64,000 nucleotides of DNA from Luteipulveratus mongoliensis (lineage in GTDB: Bacteria > Actinomycetota > Actinomycetes > Actinomycetales > Dermatophilaceae), in assembly GCF_001190945.1 (NCBI RefSeq), contig NZ_CP011112.1:1302001-1366000 (forward strand). The letters are read 5' to 3'. The notes below the pieces were generated by a model. The model had not been told where the DNA came from and did no database searches. It saw only the letters and a list, made by a program, of their open reading frames with translations. Each line of letters begins with the position of its first letter. The first letter of the stretch is position 1. This document shows, one piece after another, positions 7,784 through 16,328 of this stretch. The position numbers were made by a program, and so were the translations under genes.

Positions 7784-8452
7784 GTGGACGAGAGAGCGCC
7801 CGAAGAGGTCGGGGTCGGGCCCTGGACCGGGGCGTGGCCGACGCTCGCCGACGGGAGACCGGATCCGGCGTACGACACGGAGCTGTTGCGTGAGGGAGAC
7901 CGGCGCAACGTCGTGGACCGCTACCGCTACTGGACCCACGAGGCGATCGTGGCCGACCTCGACGCGCAGCGGCACGACTTCCACGTTGCCGTCGAGAACT
8001 GGGGTCACGACTTCAACATCGGCTCGGTCATCCGCACGGCAAATGCGTTTAACGCCAAGGCTTTTCACATCATCGGCAAGCGCCGCTGGAACCGTCGCGG
8101 CGCGATGGTCACCGACCGCTACCAGCACGAGCATCACCATCCGACGGTCGACGACCTCGTCGCCTGGGCGGACGGTGTACCCCTGATCGGGATCGACAAC
8201 CTGCCAGGGTCGCGGCCGCTGGAGACGTACGACCTGCCGCGCGAGTGCGTACTCGTCTTCGGCCAGGAGGGCCCCGGGCTGAGCGACGACATGCGAGAGG
8301 CGTGCGACGTCGTACTGCACATCGAGCAGTTCGGCTCGACCCGGTCGATCAACGCCGGCGCGGCGGCGGCCGTCGCGATGCATGCGTGGGTGCGACGACA
8401 TGTTTTCGGGCAGGCTGTCGATATCGGGCCGAGTCGCTCGTCAGGGGAGTGA
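7784..8452 (+). CDS. TrmH/SpoU family RNA 2'-O-methyltransferase
   Basis: 222 residues from GTG 7784 (GTG 7775 is an alternative; the open frame upstream runs through the repeat and is unlikely coding). SpoU motifs in order: NWGHDFNIGSVIRTANAF (motif 1), VFGQEGPGLSDDM (motif 2) and RSINAGAAAAVAMHAW (motif 3), which build the knotted SAM-binding site. Such enzymes methylate ribose 2'-OH in tRNA or rRNA; the exact target cannot be assigned. A likely ECF promoter for the following operon overlaps its 3' end (8416-8442). Confidence 0.88.
   Translation: MDERAPEEVGVGPWTGAWPTLADGRPDPAYDTELLREGDRRNVVDRYRYWTHEAIVADLDAQRHDFHVAVENWGHDFNIGSVIRTANAFNAKAFHIIGKRRWNRRGAMVTDRYQHEHHHPTVDDLVAWADGVPLIGIDNLPGSRPLETYDLPRECVLVFGQEGPGLSDDMREACDVVLHIEQFGSTRSINAGAAAAVAMHAWVRRHVFGQAVDIGPSRSSGE
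8416..8442 (+). promoter_or_regulatory. Candidate ECF42-type promoter
   Basis: TGTCGA at 8416-8421 and CGTC at 8439-8442, separated by 17 nt, lie 52 nt before the first DGPF gene. As I recall, ECF42 sigma factors recognise TGTCGA at -35 and CG(A/T)C at -10, so the operon encoding the sigma factor appears to carry its own cognate promoter, buried in the end of the TrmH gene. Confidence 0.6.
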
Positions 8453-8493
8453 GGTCGCGCCCGCGGCCCGGACTCAACCGAAGGAGCACAGCC

Positions 8494-8925
8494 ATGAGTG
8501 CCGACGATGCCGGATCGACGGAGCCTGCGACGGCGACCGGAGGAGGAGACGCGCGAAAGGGCACAGCGACGTATGTCGTCCTCATCGTCGGAGACGCGGA
8601 CCGCTGGTGGACCTCGATGAATGAGGAGCAGCGCAAGGCGGGGTACGCGGAGTACAACCGTTTCGGTGAGGAGCTCACCAAGCGTGGGCACAAGATCACG
8701 GGCGGTGCCGAGCTGCACCGGACCGACGAGGCCAAGCGCATCGCCCCCGGAGGCGGACCGGCGACGGACGGACCGTTCGCCGAGCTGACCGAGCAGGTCG
8801 GCGGTTTCTACCAGATCGAGACGGACGACCTGGACGACCTGCTCGACTGCTGCCAGATCATCGCCAAGGTCGGCGAAGGCATCGAGGTGCGGCGAACGGT
8901 CAGCGCTGAGGATCGCGACTCGTGA
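8494..8925 (+). CDS. YCII-related (DGPF) protein, ECF42 operon
   Basis: 143 residues from ATG 8494, with AAGGAG at 8481-8486 and 7-nt spacing. After a disordered N-terminus of about 25 residues it has the YCII ferredoxin-like fold (TYVVLIVGDADRWW) and the namesake ATDGPFAELTEQVGGFYQIE motif. DGPF proteins accompany ECF42 sigma factors; their biochemical role is unresolved. First gene of a three-gene operon; its TGA overlaps the next gene's GTG. Confidence 0.9.
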   Translation: MSADDAGSTEPATATGGGDARKGTATYVVLIVGDADRWWTSMNEEQRKAGYAEYNRFGEELTKRGHKITGGAELHRTDEAKRIAPGGGPATDGPFAELTEQVGGFYQIETDDLDDLLDCCQIIAKVGEGIEVRRTVSAEDRDS

Positions 8926-9281
8926 GATACGTCGTGCTCATCGCCTACAAACCCTGGGACTGGGAGCACGCCGACGAGGCCACGCAGCAGGAGTACTTCG
9001 AGGCGCACCGTGCCTTCGAGAAGTACGTCGAGGAGCGCGGGGGACGGATCGACGGCGCAGCACTTGCGGGGACCGATCTGGCGACCACGGTTCGTCACGG
9101 GGATGACGGTCCAGTGGTCACCGACGGGCCGTTCGTCGAGCTCACTGAGCAGATCGGTGGCTACTACGACGTCGAGCTGCCCGACCTCGACGCCGCGATC
9201 GAGGCGGCCAAGCTGCTGCCGCGCAGCTACACACTCGAGATCCGTCCGACGGTGAAGATCGAGGGGTACTCGGACGCATGA
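8922..9281 (+). CDS. YCII-related (DGPF) protein, second copy
   Basis: 119 residues starting at GTG 8922, which overlaps the stop of the preceding gene as GTGA. It has the same fold and motif as its neighbour (VVTDGPFVELTEQIGGYYDVELPDLDAAI) but no N-terminal extension, so the two look like an old tandem duplication. Its own stop overlaps the sigma-factor start as ATGA, so all three proteins should be made in a coupled way. Likely a partner or modulator of the ECF42 sigma factor. Confidence 0.9.
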   Translation: MRYVVLIAYKPWDWEHADEATQQEYFEAHRAFEKYVEERGGRIDGAALAGTDLATTVRHGDDGPVVTDGPFVELTEQIGGYYDVELPDLDAAIEAAKLLPRSYTLEIRPTVKIEGYSDA

Positions 9282-10534
9282 GTCCTGGTGCCGACGCGCA
9301 TCAGGCACTCACCGACGCGGTGCGCGAGGAGTGGGGACATCTGGTGTCCCTGCTCCTCGCGCGCTTCCGTCGACTCGACCTGGTCGAGGACGCCCTGGCC
9401 GATGCCGTCGAGTCGGCGGCCAGACGATGGCCGGTCGATGGCGCTCCGGACAACCCGGCCGGCTGGCTCCACACGACCGCTCGCCGTCGGATCCTGGACC
9501 GGTTGCGGGCCGAGGCGATGGCACAGCGCAAGGCGCCGCTGCTCCTCGTCGAGCATGAGCACCGAGAGACGACCGTGCGGGCGGATCCGGGTGATCTCGT
9601 GGAGGACGACCTGCTCCGGCTCGTGCTCATGTGCACCCACCCCGCGCTCGACTCTGCTGCGGCCAGCGCACTCACGCTGCGACTCGCTCTCGGCGTGAGC
9701 ACCCACGACATCGCCAGGCTGTTCCTCGTTCCTGAGCCGACCATGGCGGCGCGACTGACCCGAGCGAAGAAGAAGATCGTGGCCGCCGGCATCCCCTTCG
9801 CGCTGCCGTCCGCGACGGAGCTGCCGGACCGGCTCGACGTCCTCGCGCAGACGGCCTACCTCGCCTTCACCGCCGGCTACGCCCCCGGCAGCGGTCCCGA
9901 TGCCGTACGAGTCACTCTCGCTGGTGAGGCGATCCGGCTCGTACGCGTCGTGCTCGGTCTTCGTCCCGCCGAACCTGTGCTGGTCGCACTGCTCGCGCTG
10001 ATGCTGCTGCAGCACTCGCGGCGAGACGCGCGGGTCGACGCGGACGGGCGGATCGTGCTGCTGCCCGAGCAGGATCGCGACCGGTGGCACGACGACGAGA
10101 TCGGCGAGGGCGTTGCTCTGCTGGCGTCGCCCTCGCTGGTCGGTCCCATTCCGTTGCGCGCCGCCGAGTACGCCGTTCAAGCCAGGATCGCCGCCGAGCA
10201 CGCCACGGCCAGGTCGGCGGATGCGACGGACTGGGAGCGGGTGGTGGCGCACTACGACAGCCTGCTCACGCTCGCACCCAGCCCGAGCGCTCGCCTGGCG
10301 CGCGCCGTCGCGGTGGGGGAGGCGTACGGCCCTGGGGTGGGACTCCTCGCCCTGGACGGGCTCGAGGCCGAGCTGCCGCGCAGCCATCGGCTGCCTGCCG
10401 TGCGGGCGACCCTGCTGGAACGCGCGGGCGACCTCGCTGGTGCGCGAGCGGCGTACGGCGAAGCGATCGATCGGTGTGCCAACGACGCCGAGCGCGCGGA
10501 CCTGACCCGCCGTCGTGACGCACTCGTACGCTGA
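9278..10534 (+). CDS. ECF42-type RNA polymerase sigma factor with DUF6596/TPR-like extension
   Basis: 418 residues, about twice the size of a normal ECF sigma factor. Region 2 spans about 10-75 (LVSLLLARFRRLDLVEDALADAVESA; the NPAGWLHTTARRRILDRLR core-binding stretch), region 4 about 105-165 (RLALGVSTHDIARLFLVPEPTMAARLTRAKKKI). From about 170 an alpha-helical extension follows with DUF6596 wording (TAYLAFTAGYAPGSG) and TPR-like helices to the end. No anti-sigma factor gene is present; in this group the C-terminal extension is needed for function. Operon partner of the two DGPF genes upstream. Confidence 0.92.
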   Translation: MSPGADAHQALTDAVREEWGHLVSLLLARFRRLDLVEDALADAVESAARRWPVDGAPDNPAGWLHTTARRRILDRLRAEAMAQRKAPLLLVEHEHRETTVRADPGDLVEDDLLRLVLMCTHPALDSAAASALTLRLALGVSTHDIARLFLVPEPTMAARLTRAKKKIVAAGIPFALPSATELPDRLDVLAQTAYLAFTAGYAPGSGPDAVRVTLAGEAIRLVRVVLGLRPAEPVLVALLALMLLQHSRRDARVDADGRIVLLPEQDRDRWHDDEIGEGVALLASPSLVGPIPLRAAEYAVQARIAAEHATARSADATDWERVVAHYDSLLTLAPSPSARLARAVAVGEAYGPGVGLLALDGLEAELPRSHRLPAVRATLLERAGDLAGARAAYGEAIDRCANDAERADLTRRRDALVR

Positions 10535-10629
10535 GACCCGCACCTTCTGGGGTACGCCCCGTGGAAGACTGGCGGGCGGACCTGGCCGGTGGAGCACCCC
10601 GGCCGATCGCACATCACGAGGGAGTGACC

Positions 10630-11661
10630 ATGCCCATCGCGACCCCTGAGGGCTACGCGGACATGCTGGACCGGGCCAAGAAGGACGGTTTCGCCTACCC
10701 GGCGATCAACGTGAGCAGCAGCCAGACCCTGAACGCCGCGATCCGTGGCTTCGCCGAGGCCGGCAGTGACGGCATCATCCAGGTCTCGACCGGCGGTGCC
10801 GAGTACTTCTCCGGCTCGACGATCAAGGACATGGTCAGCGGCTCGCTCGCGATGGCGGCCTTCGCCGAGCAGGTCGCCAAGAAGTACGACGTGCAGATTG
10901 CCCTGCACACTGACCACTGCCCCAAGGACAAGCTCGACGGTTTCGTGCGCCCGCTGCTGGCGGCCTCGACCGAGCGCGTCAAGGGCGGCGGACTCCCGTA
11001 CTTCCAGTCGCACATGTGGGACGGCTCCGCGGTGCCGCTCGATGAGAACCTCACCATCGCCGAGGAGCTGCTGGCGCTCGCCGCCGCGGCCAATGTCATC
11101 CTCGAGATCGAGGTCGGTGTCGTCGGTGGTGAGGAGGACGGCGTCGAGGGTGCAATCGACGACAAGCTCTACTCCACGCCCGAGGACGCGATCGCGACCG
11201 TCAAGGCACTCGGTGCTGGTGAGAAGGGCCGCTATCTGACGGCGCTCACCTTCGGCAACGTGCACGGCGTCTACAAGCCGGGCAACGTCAAGCTGCGTCC
11301 GTCGATCCTGGACGACGCCCAGAAGGCTGCTGCCAAGGAGCTGGGATTGAATGGCGCTGCCGGGAGGCCCTTTGATTTGGTCTTCCACGGTGGCTCCGGC
11401 TCGACGCCGGAGGAGATCAAGGAAGCGGTCTCGTACGGCGTCGTGAAGATGAACGTCGACACCGACACCCAGTACGCCTTCACCCGCCCGATCGCCGGCT
11501 GGATGCTCGCCAACTACGAGGGCGTGCTCAAGGTCGACGGCGAGGTCGGCGACAAGAAGAAGTACGACCCGCGCGCCTGGGGCAAGGCCGCTGAGACCGG
11601 CATGGCGGCTCGCGTCGTCGAGGCCTGCCAGAACCTCGGCTCCGCCGGCACCAAAGCCTGA
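10630..11661 (+). CDS. fbaA: Class II fructose-1,6-bisphosphate aldolase
   Basis: 343 residues from ATG 10630, preceded by GAGGGAG. It catalyses reversible aldol cleavage of fructose 1,6-bisphosphate to dihydroxyacetone phosphate and glyceraldehyde 3-phosphate. Zinc-site and substrate motifs are intact: ALHTDHCPKDKL (Asp/His), ILEIEVGVVGGEEDG, GNVHGVYKPGNVKL, VFHGGSGS and GVVKMNVDTDTQYAF. Cytoplasmic, central glycolysis and gluconeogenesis. As in many actinobacteria it is followed by a DUF3151 gene, here after a palindromic repeat. Confidence 0.95.
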   Translation: MPIATPEGYADMLDRAKKDGFAYPAINVSSSQTLNAAIRGFAEAGSDGIIQVSTGGAEYFSGSTIKDMVSGSLAMAAFAEQVAKKYDVQIALHTDHCPKDKLDGFVRPLLAASTERVKGGGLPYFQSHMWDGSAVPLDENLTIAEELLALAAAANVILEIEVGVVGGEEDGVEGAIDDKLYSTPEDAIATVKALGAGEKGRYLTALTFGNVHGVYKPGNVKLRPSILDDAQKAAAKELGLNGAAGRPFDLVFHGGSGSTPEEIKEAVSYGVVKMNVDTDTQYAFTRPIAGWMLANYEGVLKVDGEVGDKKKYDPRAWGKAAETGMAARVVEACQNLGSAGTKA

Positions 11662-11666
11662 CACCC

Positions 11667-11806
11667 CGCCGGTCGAGTAGCCGGAGCGCCAGCGGAGGCG
11701 TATCGAGACCAAGGGGCCACGCGCACCTGGTCTCGATACGGCTCGCCCTTGGGGGCTCGCCTACTCGACCGGCGATTCTGGGGCGCTCGCCCTACTCCAC
11801 CGGCGA
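11667..11806. repeat. Palindromic intergenic repeat, family D copy 2 (full element)
   Basis: Left arm 11667-11711 (CGCCGGTCGAGTAGCCGGAG... GCGTATCGAGACCA) is complementary to the right arm 11728-11774 (TGGTCTCGATACGGCTCGCC... CTCGCCTACTCGACCGGCG) with a mismatched middle, forming a very long hairpin after fbaA. A degenerate third half-copy (CTCGCCCTACTCCACCGGCG) ends at 11806. It could also terminate transcription of fbaA. Confidence 0.8.
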
Positions 11807-11832
11807 TGTGGCGGGTGGGTGATGATGGCGGC

Positions 11833-12237
11833 ATGACGGACAACTTGCTCGGGATCCCCGAGACGCACCTGCCCGAGGACCCGGCCGCGGCCAAGCTCGC
11901 CGACGGCGTCGACCCGCGTGAGGTGGCTGCGGCGTACCCGACGTCGTCGCTCGCCTGGGCCCAGCTCGCCGAGGACGCGTTCGCGGACGACCTGACCATC
12001 GAGGCGTACGCCTTCGCCCGCACCGGCTACCACCGTGGCCTGGATGCACTGCGCAAGTCGGGCTGGCGCGGCCAGGGTCCGGTGCCGTGGGAGCACGAGC
12101 CCAACCGGGGCTTCCTGCGCGCACTCGCCGCCCTGTCGAAGGCGGCCGGCCAGATCGGTGAGACCGAGGAGCAGCGCCGGTGCGCCGACTTCCTGCGCGA
12201 CTCCTCGACGACAGGCGCGCGCGAGCTCGGCCTCTGA
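11833..12237 (+). CDS. DUF3151 family protein
   Basis: 134 residues from ATG 11833. It matches DUF3151 wording: NLLGIPETHLPEDPAA, the EVAAAYPTSSLAWAQLAEDAF helix and AFARTGYHRGLDALRKSGWRGQGPVPWEHEPNRGFLRALAAL. Members are small, helical, actinobacteria-specific and often next to class II aldolase or adenylosuccinate synthase genes, as here (fbaA upstream, purA 2.4 kb downstream). Molecular role unknown. Confidence 0.85.
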   Translation: MTDNLLGIPETHLPEDPAAAKLADGVDPREVAAAYPTSSLAWAQLAEDAFADDLTIEAYAFARTGYHRGLDALRKSGWRGQGPVPWEHEPNRGFLRALAALSKAAGQIGETEEQRRCADFLRDSSTTGARELGL

Positions 12238-12263
12238 GCTCGCCGAGAGGCAAACCAACACAC

Positions 12264-12294
12264 CGAGAGGCACACCCGGCGGGTGTGCCTCTCG
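12264..12294 (+). terminator. Strong hairpin after DUF3151 gene
   Basis: 14-bp perfect stem (CGAGAGGCACACCC at 12264-12277, complement at 12281-12294) with a 3-nt loop. Its right-arm sequence reappears at 12301-12315 and its left-arm start at 12244-12251, so alternative pairings are possible. Likely terminator before the next regulator gene. Confidence 0.75.
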
Positions 12295-12366
12295 CGTGAT
12301 CGGTGTGCCTCTCGGTGGAAGGTTCTGAGCCACCGTTGGGATGGGCTCCCTGCGTAGGGTGAAGGA

Positions 12367-13329
12367 GTGACGGGGCGACTGCTGGTTCTCGGGATCGGGC
12401 CGGAGGGTGAGGAGCTCTACCGGCACGTGCTCCGTACGCCGGGGCTCGCCTTGACGGCGTACGTCGCCCGCCTCGGCTGGACCGACTACGAGGCCGATCA
12501 CGCGCTCGAGCAGCTCCGCGCCCGACGTCTGGTGCGCACCACCGAGGCCGGCGAGCTGCACGCCGACCATCCGCGCGCGTCACTCGAACGTGTCCTGAAC
12601 GCCGAGGAGGCGCGCCTCGCCACCCGCAGGCAGGACCTGGCTCGCGTGAGGGACGCCATCGATCAGTTCGCCGCTGACCATCGAATGGGCCAATCCTCTT
12701 CTGACACAAAGCAACCCGCGCGTGAGCGGGTCGACGCCAGCGCGGTGCAGTCGGTCCACGAGCACCTGGCCGCCAGCACGGTCGGCACGATCCGCATCGC
12801 ACACACGACGGCGCCGGACCCGACCGAGGCGCTCCCCGTCGTACGACAGCTGCTCGAGGGTGGCCGCGAGCAGCGCGCGCTGTACGTCCCCGATGCCGCG
12901 CAGGGCGTCACCGAAACGATCCAGGGGTGGGCAGCCGCTGGGGAGCAGCAGCGCGTAGCCCCTACTCTCCCTTCACGATTCGTGTGCTTCGGCCAGGACG
13001 TGGCGCTGGGTACGACGGAGTGGGGCAAGGCGGACGGCGACTTCGTCGTGCTGCGCGACCCGATGGTGGTGTCCGCGTTCGTCGAGCTCTTCGACCGGCT
13101 CTGGGTGACCGCCGCGCCGCACGAGTCCGACGGGCAGGACGCCTCGGCACTGATCGAGCTGATGCAGCAGGGACTGAAGGACGAGGCGATCGCGCGGGTG
13201 CTCGGCATCTCGCTGCGCACCGTCCGCCGCCGGATCGCCGGGCTGATGGACGAGCACGGCGTGGACACGAGGTTCCAGCTCGCGATCGCCCTCGCCGAGC
13301 GAGGCGGGTTGCCCGGCGGCAAGGCCTAG
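12367..13329 (+). CDS. TrmB/LuxR-hybrid helix-turn-helix regulator
   Basis: 320 residues. N-terminal TrmB-like winged helix (residues 8-65: ELYRHVLRTPGLALTAYVARLGWTDYEADHALEQLRARRLV), a phospholipase-D-like or ligand-binding middle, and a C-terminal LuxR-type HTH (about 258-312: ALIELMQQGLKDEAIARVLGISLRTVRRRIAGLMDEHG). GTG 12367 is taken as start although GAAGGA abuts it, so the true start may differ. The same domain order is found in the regulator at 32318-33379. No obvious target; it stands alone between DUF3151 and a convergent lipoprotein gene. Confidence 0.75.
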   Translation: MTGRLLVLGIGPEGEELYRHVLRTPGLALTAYVARLGWTDYEADHALEQLRARRLVRTTEAGELHADHPRASLERVLNAEEARLATRRQDLARVRDAIDQFAADHRMGQSSSDTKQPARERVDASAVQSVHEHLAASTVGTIRIAHTTAPDPTEALPVVRQLLEGGREQRALYVPDAAQGVTETIQGWAAAGEQQRVAPTLPSRFVCFGQDVALGTTEWGKADGDFVVLRDPMVVSAFVELFDRLWVTAAPHESDGQDASALIELMQQGLKDEAIARVLGISLRTVRRRIAGLMDEHGVDTRFQLAIALAERGGLPGGKA

Positions 13330-13337
13330 GCCGCCGG

Positions 13338-14441
13338 TCAGAGCGCGATCTGGTGCACGCGGTCCCGGCGTTGACCGGCGTAGATCCACGACTCGCATGT
13401 GGCGAGGTCGTAGACGATCGACCACTGCGTGTGGCCCTGCTTGACGTCGTGCAGAAGGTCGAGCGCCCCTGGTACGCCAGGCTTTCCGCGCGTTGCGGCT
13501 AGTCGTGACTGACAGCCGTTCCAGCGGGAGAAGGATGACCACTGATCGCGCGGCGTACTGAGACTGAAGTTCTCCAGGACCCACCACGGCTGCGCGGCAG
13601 GCCGGTCGTGGAAGCGCAGTGCGCCCTCGCTGAACTCCGCCACTGTTGCCGCTCCTGAGCGGTCGGCGATCAGGTAGTGCAGCGCCGGCCCACCGTCGAA
13701 GTCGAGGTTGTACGACGTCATGAGCGTCCGTGCCTGCGCGACCGTCCGGCATCGATCCAGGACGAGTCGTTGGACGCCAACGCCGCCGACCGCGCTGTGC
13801 CCCGGTGTGGTTGTGGCAGCTGCACCTTCGTCGGCGGCCAGCCCGATGAACAGGCCGTGCTCGTTGATGCCGTCGAACGGCAGGCTGGGAGCGCGTTCGA
13901 GAGGAGCGCGTCGGGCCGGGTCGTCCAGTGCGCCGGTCTTGCCGGGACCGAGACCGTAGTAGGTCAGATCGGTCACTGCGAGAGACCGCGCTGCTCCGGC
14001 GGGCCGTGCATGTACGACGAGGGCAGGGCTCGGCTCCCAGTCGAAGTTGCGTCCTATCAACGGTTTTCGCGGGTCGCCGAACGCTGCGAAGAGTGTGCAG
14101 CCGAACGGCGGCCGCTCGTCACCGGAGCGAGACGCCGGCGATGGCGTACCGCCCACGACGGTCGGAGCCTGTCCCCACCACGTCATCTCGTACAGCGGAT
14201 GCTCGTCGAGGCGTTTCACCGTCGCGAAGGACTGCGCGCGCTCGGCCTGGCTCTGGACGATCCGGAGCGGTTGCGCAACGGCTGCGGCGACACCTTTGGC
14301 GCCCGCGCCCGGCGGGGGAGCGGTCTTCGACGCCGACGCGCGCGGCGAGAGCCGGTCGGTCGACCCGCACCCGGCGATGAGCGCCGCACCGATGCCGGTG
14401 GCCGCCCCCGTGAGGACCTGGCGTCGCGACAGTGCGGTCAT
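13338..14441 (-). CDS. Tat-exported lipoprotein, linear amide C-N hydrolase (Ntn/C45-like)
   Basis: 367 residues from ATG 14441, chosen because the next residues are a twin-arginine signal (ALSRRQVL, R6-R7) running into a lipobox ALIAGC (Cys25); ATGs at 14456 and 14465 are alternatives. The mature part resembles acyl-coenzyme A:6-APA acyltransferase, carcinine-hydrolase and bile-salt-hydrolase-like enzymes: a candidate nucleophile Cys in RPPFGCTLFAAFG, then LIGRNFDWEPSPALVV, FDGINEHGLFIGLAADEG and a C-terminal NFSLS region. In classic Ntn enzymes the Cys becomes N-terminal after self-cleavage. Predicted to hydrolyse or transfer an amide-linked acyl group outside the cell; substrate unknown. 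Confidence 0.78.
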   Translation of the reverse strand: MTALSRRQVLTGAATGIGAALIAGCGSTDRLSPRASASKTAPPPGAGAKGVAAAVAQPLRIVQSQAERAQSFATVKRLDEHPLYEMTWWGQAPTVVGGTPSPASRSGDERPPFGCTLFAAFGDPRKPLIGRNFDWEPSPALVVHARPAGAARSLAVTDLTYYGLGPGKTGALDDPARRAPLERAPSLPFDGINEHGLFIGLAADEGAAATTTPGHSAVGGVGVQRLVLDRCRTVAQARTLMTSYNLDFDGGPALHYLIADRSGAATVAEFSEGALRFHDRPAAQPWWVLENFSLSTPRDQWSSFSRWNGCQSRLAATRGKPGVPGALDLLHDVKQGHTQWSIVYDLATCESWIYAGQRRDRVHQIAL

Positions 14442-14560
14442 AGGTCGAGCGTCCATCGCGGGCATCTGATTCGCAACCGAACTAGTTGTGTCGTGTCCGA
14501 GCTGAGACCTGGCTGCAGCCGGTCGGGCGGAGCGTTCCAGGGCGGAACTCGTGGTCCGGG

Positions 14561-14566
14561 TAACCT
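14561..14566 (+). promoter_or_regulatory. Candidate -10 of purA
   Basis: TAACCT, 71 nt before the purA ATG, preceded by GTCCGGG. The purL region has the same hexamer at a similar distance (48661-48666, minus strand). A recognisable -35 is not clear. Confidence 0.35.
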
Positions 14567-14637
14567 GTGGCTGCCTTCGGCCGCCGTCAGGGCGGGCTCG
14601 GGCGGACCGACACACCGACGTAAAGGCGGATCGACGT

Positions 14638-15939
14638 ATGCCAGGCATCGTGCTCGTGGGGGCCCAGTGGGGCGACGAGGGCAAAGGCAAGGCGACCGAC
14701 CTGCTGGGTGACCGCGTCGACTACGTCGTCAAGTTCAACGGCGGCAACAACGCGGGCCACACCGTCGTCATCGGCTCGGGGGACCAGGCGGAGAAGTACG
14801 CCCTGCACCTCCTGCCGAGTGGCATCCTCAGCCCCAACGTGGTGCCCGTCATCGGCAACGGTGTCGTCGTTGACATCGGCGTGCTCTTCGAGGAGCTGGA
14901 CGGCCTCGACAAGCGTGGCGTCGACACCTCGCGGCTGCTCGTCAGCGCCAACGCGCACGTGATCACCAGCTATCACACGACGATCGACAAGGTGACCGAG
15001 CGTTTCCTCGGCAGCCGCAAGATCGGCACGACGGGGCGCGGCATCGGACCGGCGTACGCCGACAAGATGAACCGCGTCGGCATCCGCATCCAGGACCTCT
15101 ACGACGAGTCGATCCTGCGCCAGAAGGTCGAGGCCGCCCTCGACGTCAAGAACCAGATGCTCCTGAAGATGTACAACCGCCGGGCCATCGAGGTGGACGA
15201 GGTCGTCGAGGAGCTGCGGTCGTACGCCGAGCGCTTGCGTCCCATGGTCGCGGACACCTCTCTTGTCCTCTCGAAGGCGCTGGACGAGGGCAAGAACGTG
15301 CTCTTCGAGGCCGGCCAGGCAACGCTGCTCGACGTCGACCACGGCACCTACCCCTACGTCACGTCCTCGAACGCGGTGTCCGCCGGCGCGTGCACCGGCT
15401 CGGGTGTACCGCCGACCCGGGTGGACCGGGTGATCGCGATCCTCAAGGCGTACGCCACGCGCGTCGGTGAGGGCCCGTTCCCGACCGAGCTGAACGACGA
15501 CAAGGGCGAGTTCCTGCGCAAGACGGGCGCCGAGTTCGGTGTGACCACGGGTCGACCGCGACGCTGCGGCTGGCTCGACGTCGTCGTCGGCCGCTACGCG
15601 ACGCGGATCAACGGTGTCACCGACTTCGTACTGACCAAGCTCGACATCCTCACCGGCTTGGACAAGGTCCCGGTGTGTGTGGCGTACGACGTCGACGGCG
15701 TCCGCCATGACGAGATGCCCATCAGCCAGACCGACTTCCACCACGCGAAGCCGATCTACGAAGAGCTCGACGGCTGGTGGGAGGACATCTCCAAGTGCCG
15801 CACCTGGGACGAGCTGCCGCCCAACTGCAAGGCCTACGTGGAGTACGTCGAGAAGCAGATCGGCGCGCGCATCTCCGTGATCGGCATCGGCCCGGGCCGT
15901 GAAGAGGTCATCGTGAGGCACGACCTGCTCAAGGACTGA
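14638..15939 (+). CDS. purA: Adenylosuccinate synthetase
   Basis: 433 residues from ATG 14638. It condenses IMP and aspartate using GTP, the first committed step to AMP. Signature GTP-binding loop [20 protein letters not shown] at the N-terminus, [37 protein letters not shown] and the C-terminal [14 protein letters not shown] region are intact, and length is typical. In-frame sequence upstream of the ATG is not conserved. Followed after 2 nt by a small nitroreductase-like gene. Confidence 0.97.
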   Translation: MPGIVLVGAQWGDEGKGKATDLLGDRVDYVVKFNGGNNAGHTVVIGSGDQAEKYALHLLPSGILSPNVVPVIGNGVVVDIGVLFEELDGLDKRGVDTSRLLVSANAHVITSYHTTIDKVTERFLGSRKIGTTGRGIGPAYADKMNRVGIRIQDLYDESILRQKVEAALDVKNQMLLKMYNRRAIEVDEVVEELRSYAERLRPMVADTSLVLSKALDEGKNVLFEAGQATLLDVDHGTYPYVTSSNAVSAGACTGSGVPPTRVDRVIAILKAYATRVGEGPFPTELNDDKGEFLRKTGAEFGVTTGRPRRCGWLDVVVGRYATRINGVTDFVLTKLDILTGLDKVPVCVAYDVDGVRHDEMPISQTDFHHAKPIYEELDGWWEDISKCRTWDELPPNCKAYVEYVEKQIGARISVIGIGPGREEVIVRHDLLKD

Positions 15940-15941
15940 CG

Positions 15942-16328
15942 GTGGCTGACGCCGCAGGCACCATTCCCGCCGTGCTCCCAGTGACGGGGACCGTGGACCT
16001 CCAGACGACGGGTCGCCGCACCGGTCACCAGCGCTGGGTCGAGATCTGGTTCGTGTACGTCGACGGGCAGCTGGTCGTGACGGGTACGCCTGGTGCGCGC
16101 AACTGGCTGGCCAACCTGCGGTCGACGCCGGAGGCCAGGGTCCGCTTCCGCGATCCGCTGCGTGAGGTGGCTGTGGTCGCGCGGCTCGTGAAGGACCCGG
16201 CGGAGCGACGGCGACTGGTGCCCCTGATCTGGGAAGCCCAGCCGTGGTACGCCGAGCAACCGTTCTCGATGGAGGACTGGGTGGCTGATGCACCCCTCGT
16301 GGTCTTGACCGGGACAGACCATGGGTGA
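15942..16328 (+). CDS. Small deazaflavin-dependent nitroreductase-like protein
   Basis: 128 residues from GTG 15942, only 2 nt after the purA stop. It has the split-barrel pattern VDLQTTGRRTGHQRWVEIWFVYVDGQLVVTGTPGARNWLANLRSTPEARV, a shortened relative of the F420-dependent nitroreductase family; the equivalent of the GRKTG loop is GRRTG. Whether it binds F420 or FMN is unclear. Its end overlaps the next gene by 8 nt, so purA and these two small genes probably share a transcript. Confidence 0.75.
   Translation: MADAAGTIPAVLPVTGTVDLQTTGRRTGHQRWVEIWFVYVDGQLVVTGTPGARNWLANLRSTPEARVRFRDPLREVAVVARLVKDPAERRRLVPLIWEAQPWYAEQPFSMEDWVADAPLVVLTGTDHG

Noticed and set aside
9227-10612. Open frame antisense to the ECF42 sigma gene (461 codons)
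   Set aside because: Sense-strand protein is a clear sigma factor; antisense translation shows no recognisable domain.
14587-16293. Long open frame antisense to purA (568 codons)
   Set aside because: Caused by high GC third positions of purA; composition rich in Arg/Asp/Val and no family resemblance.
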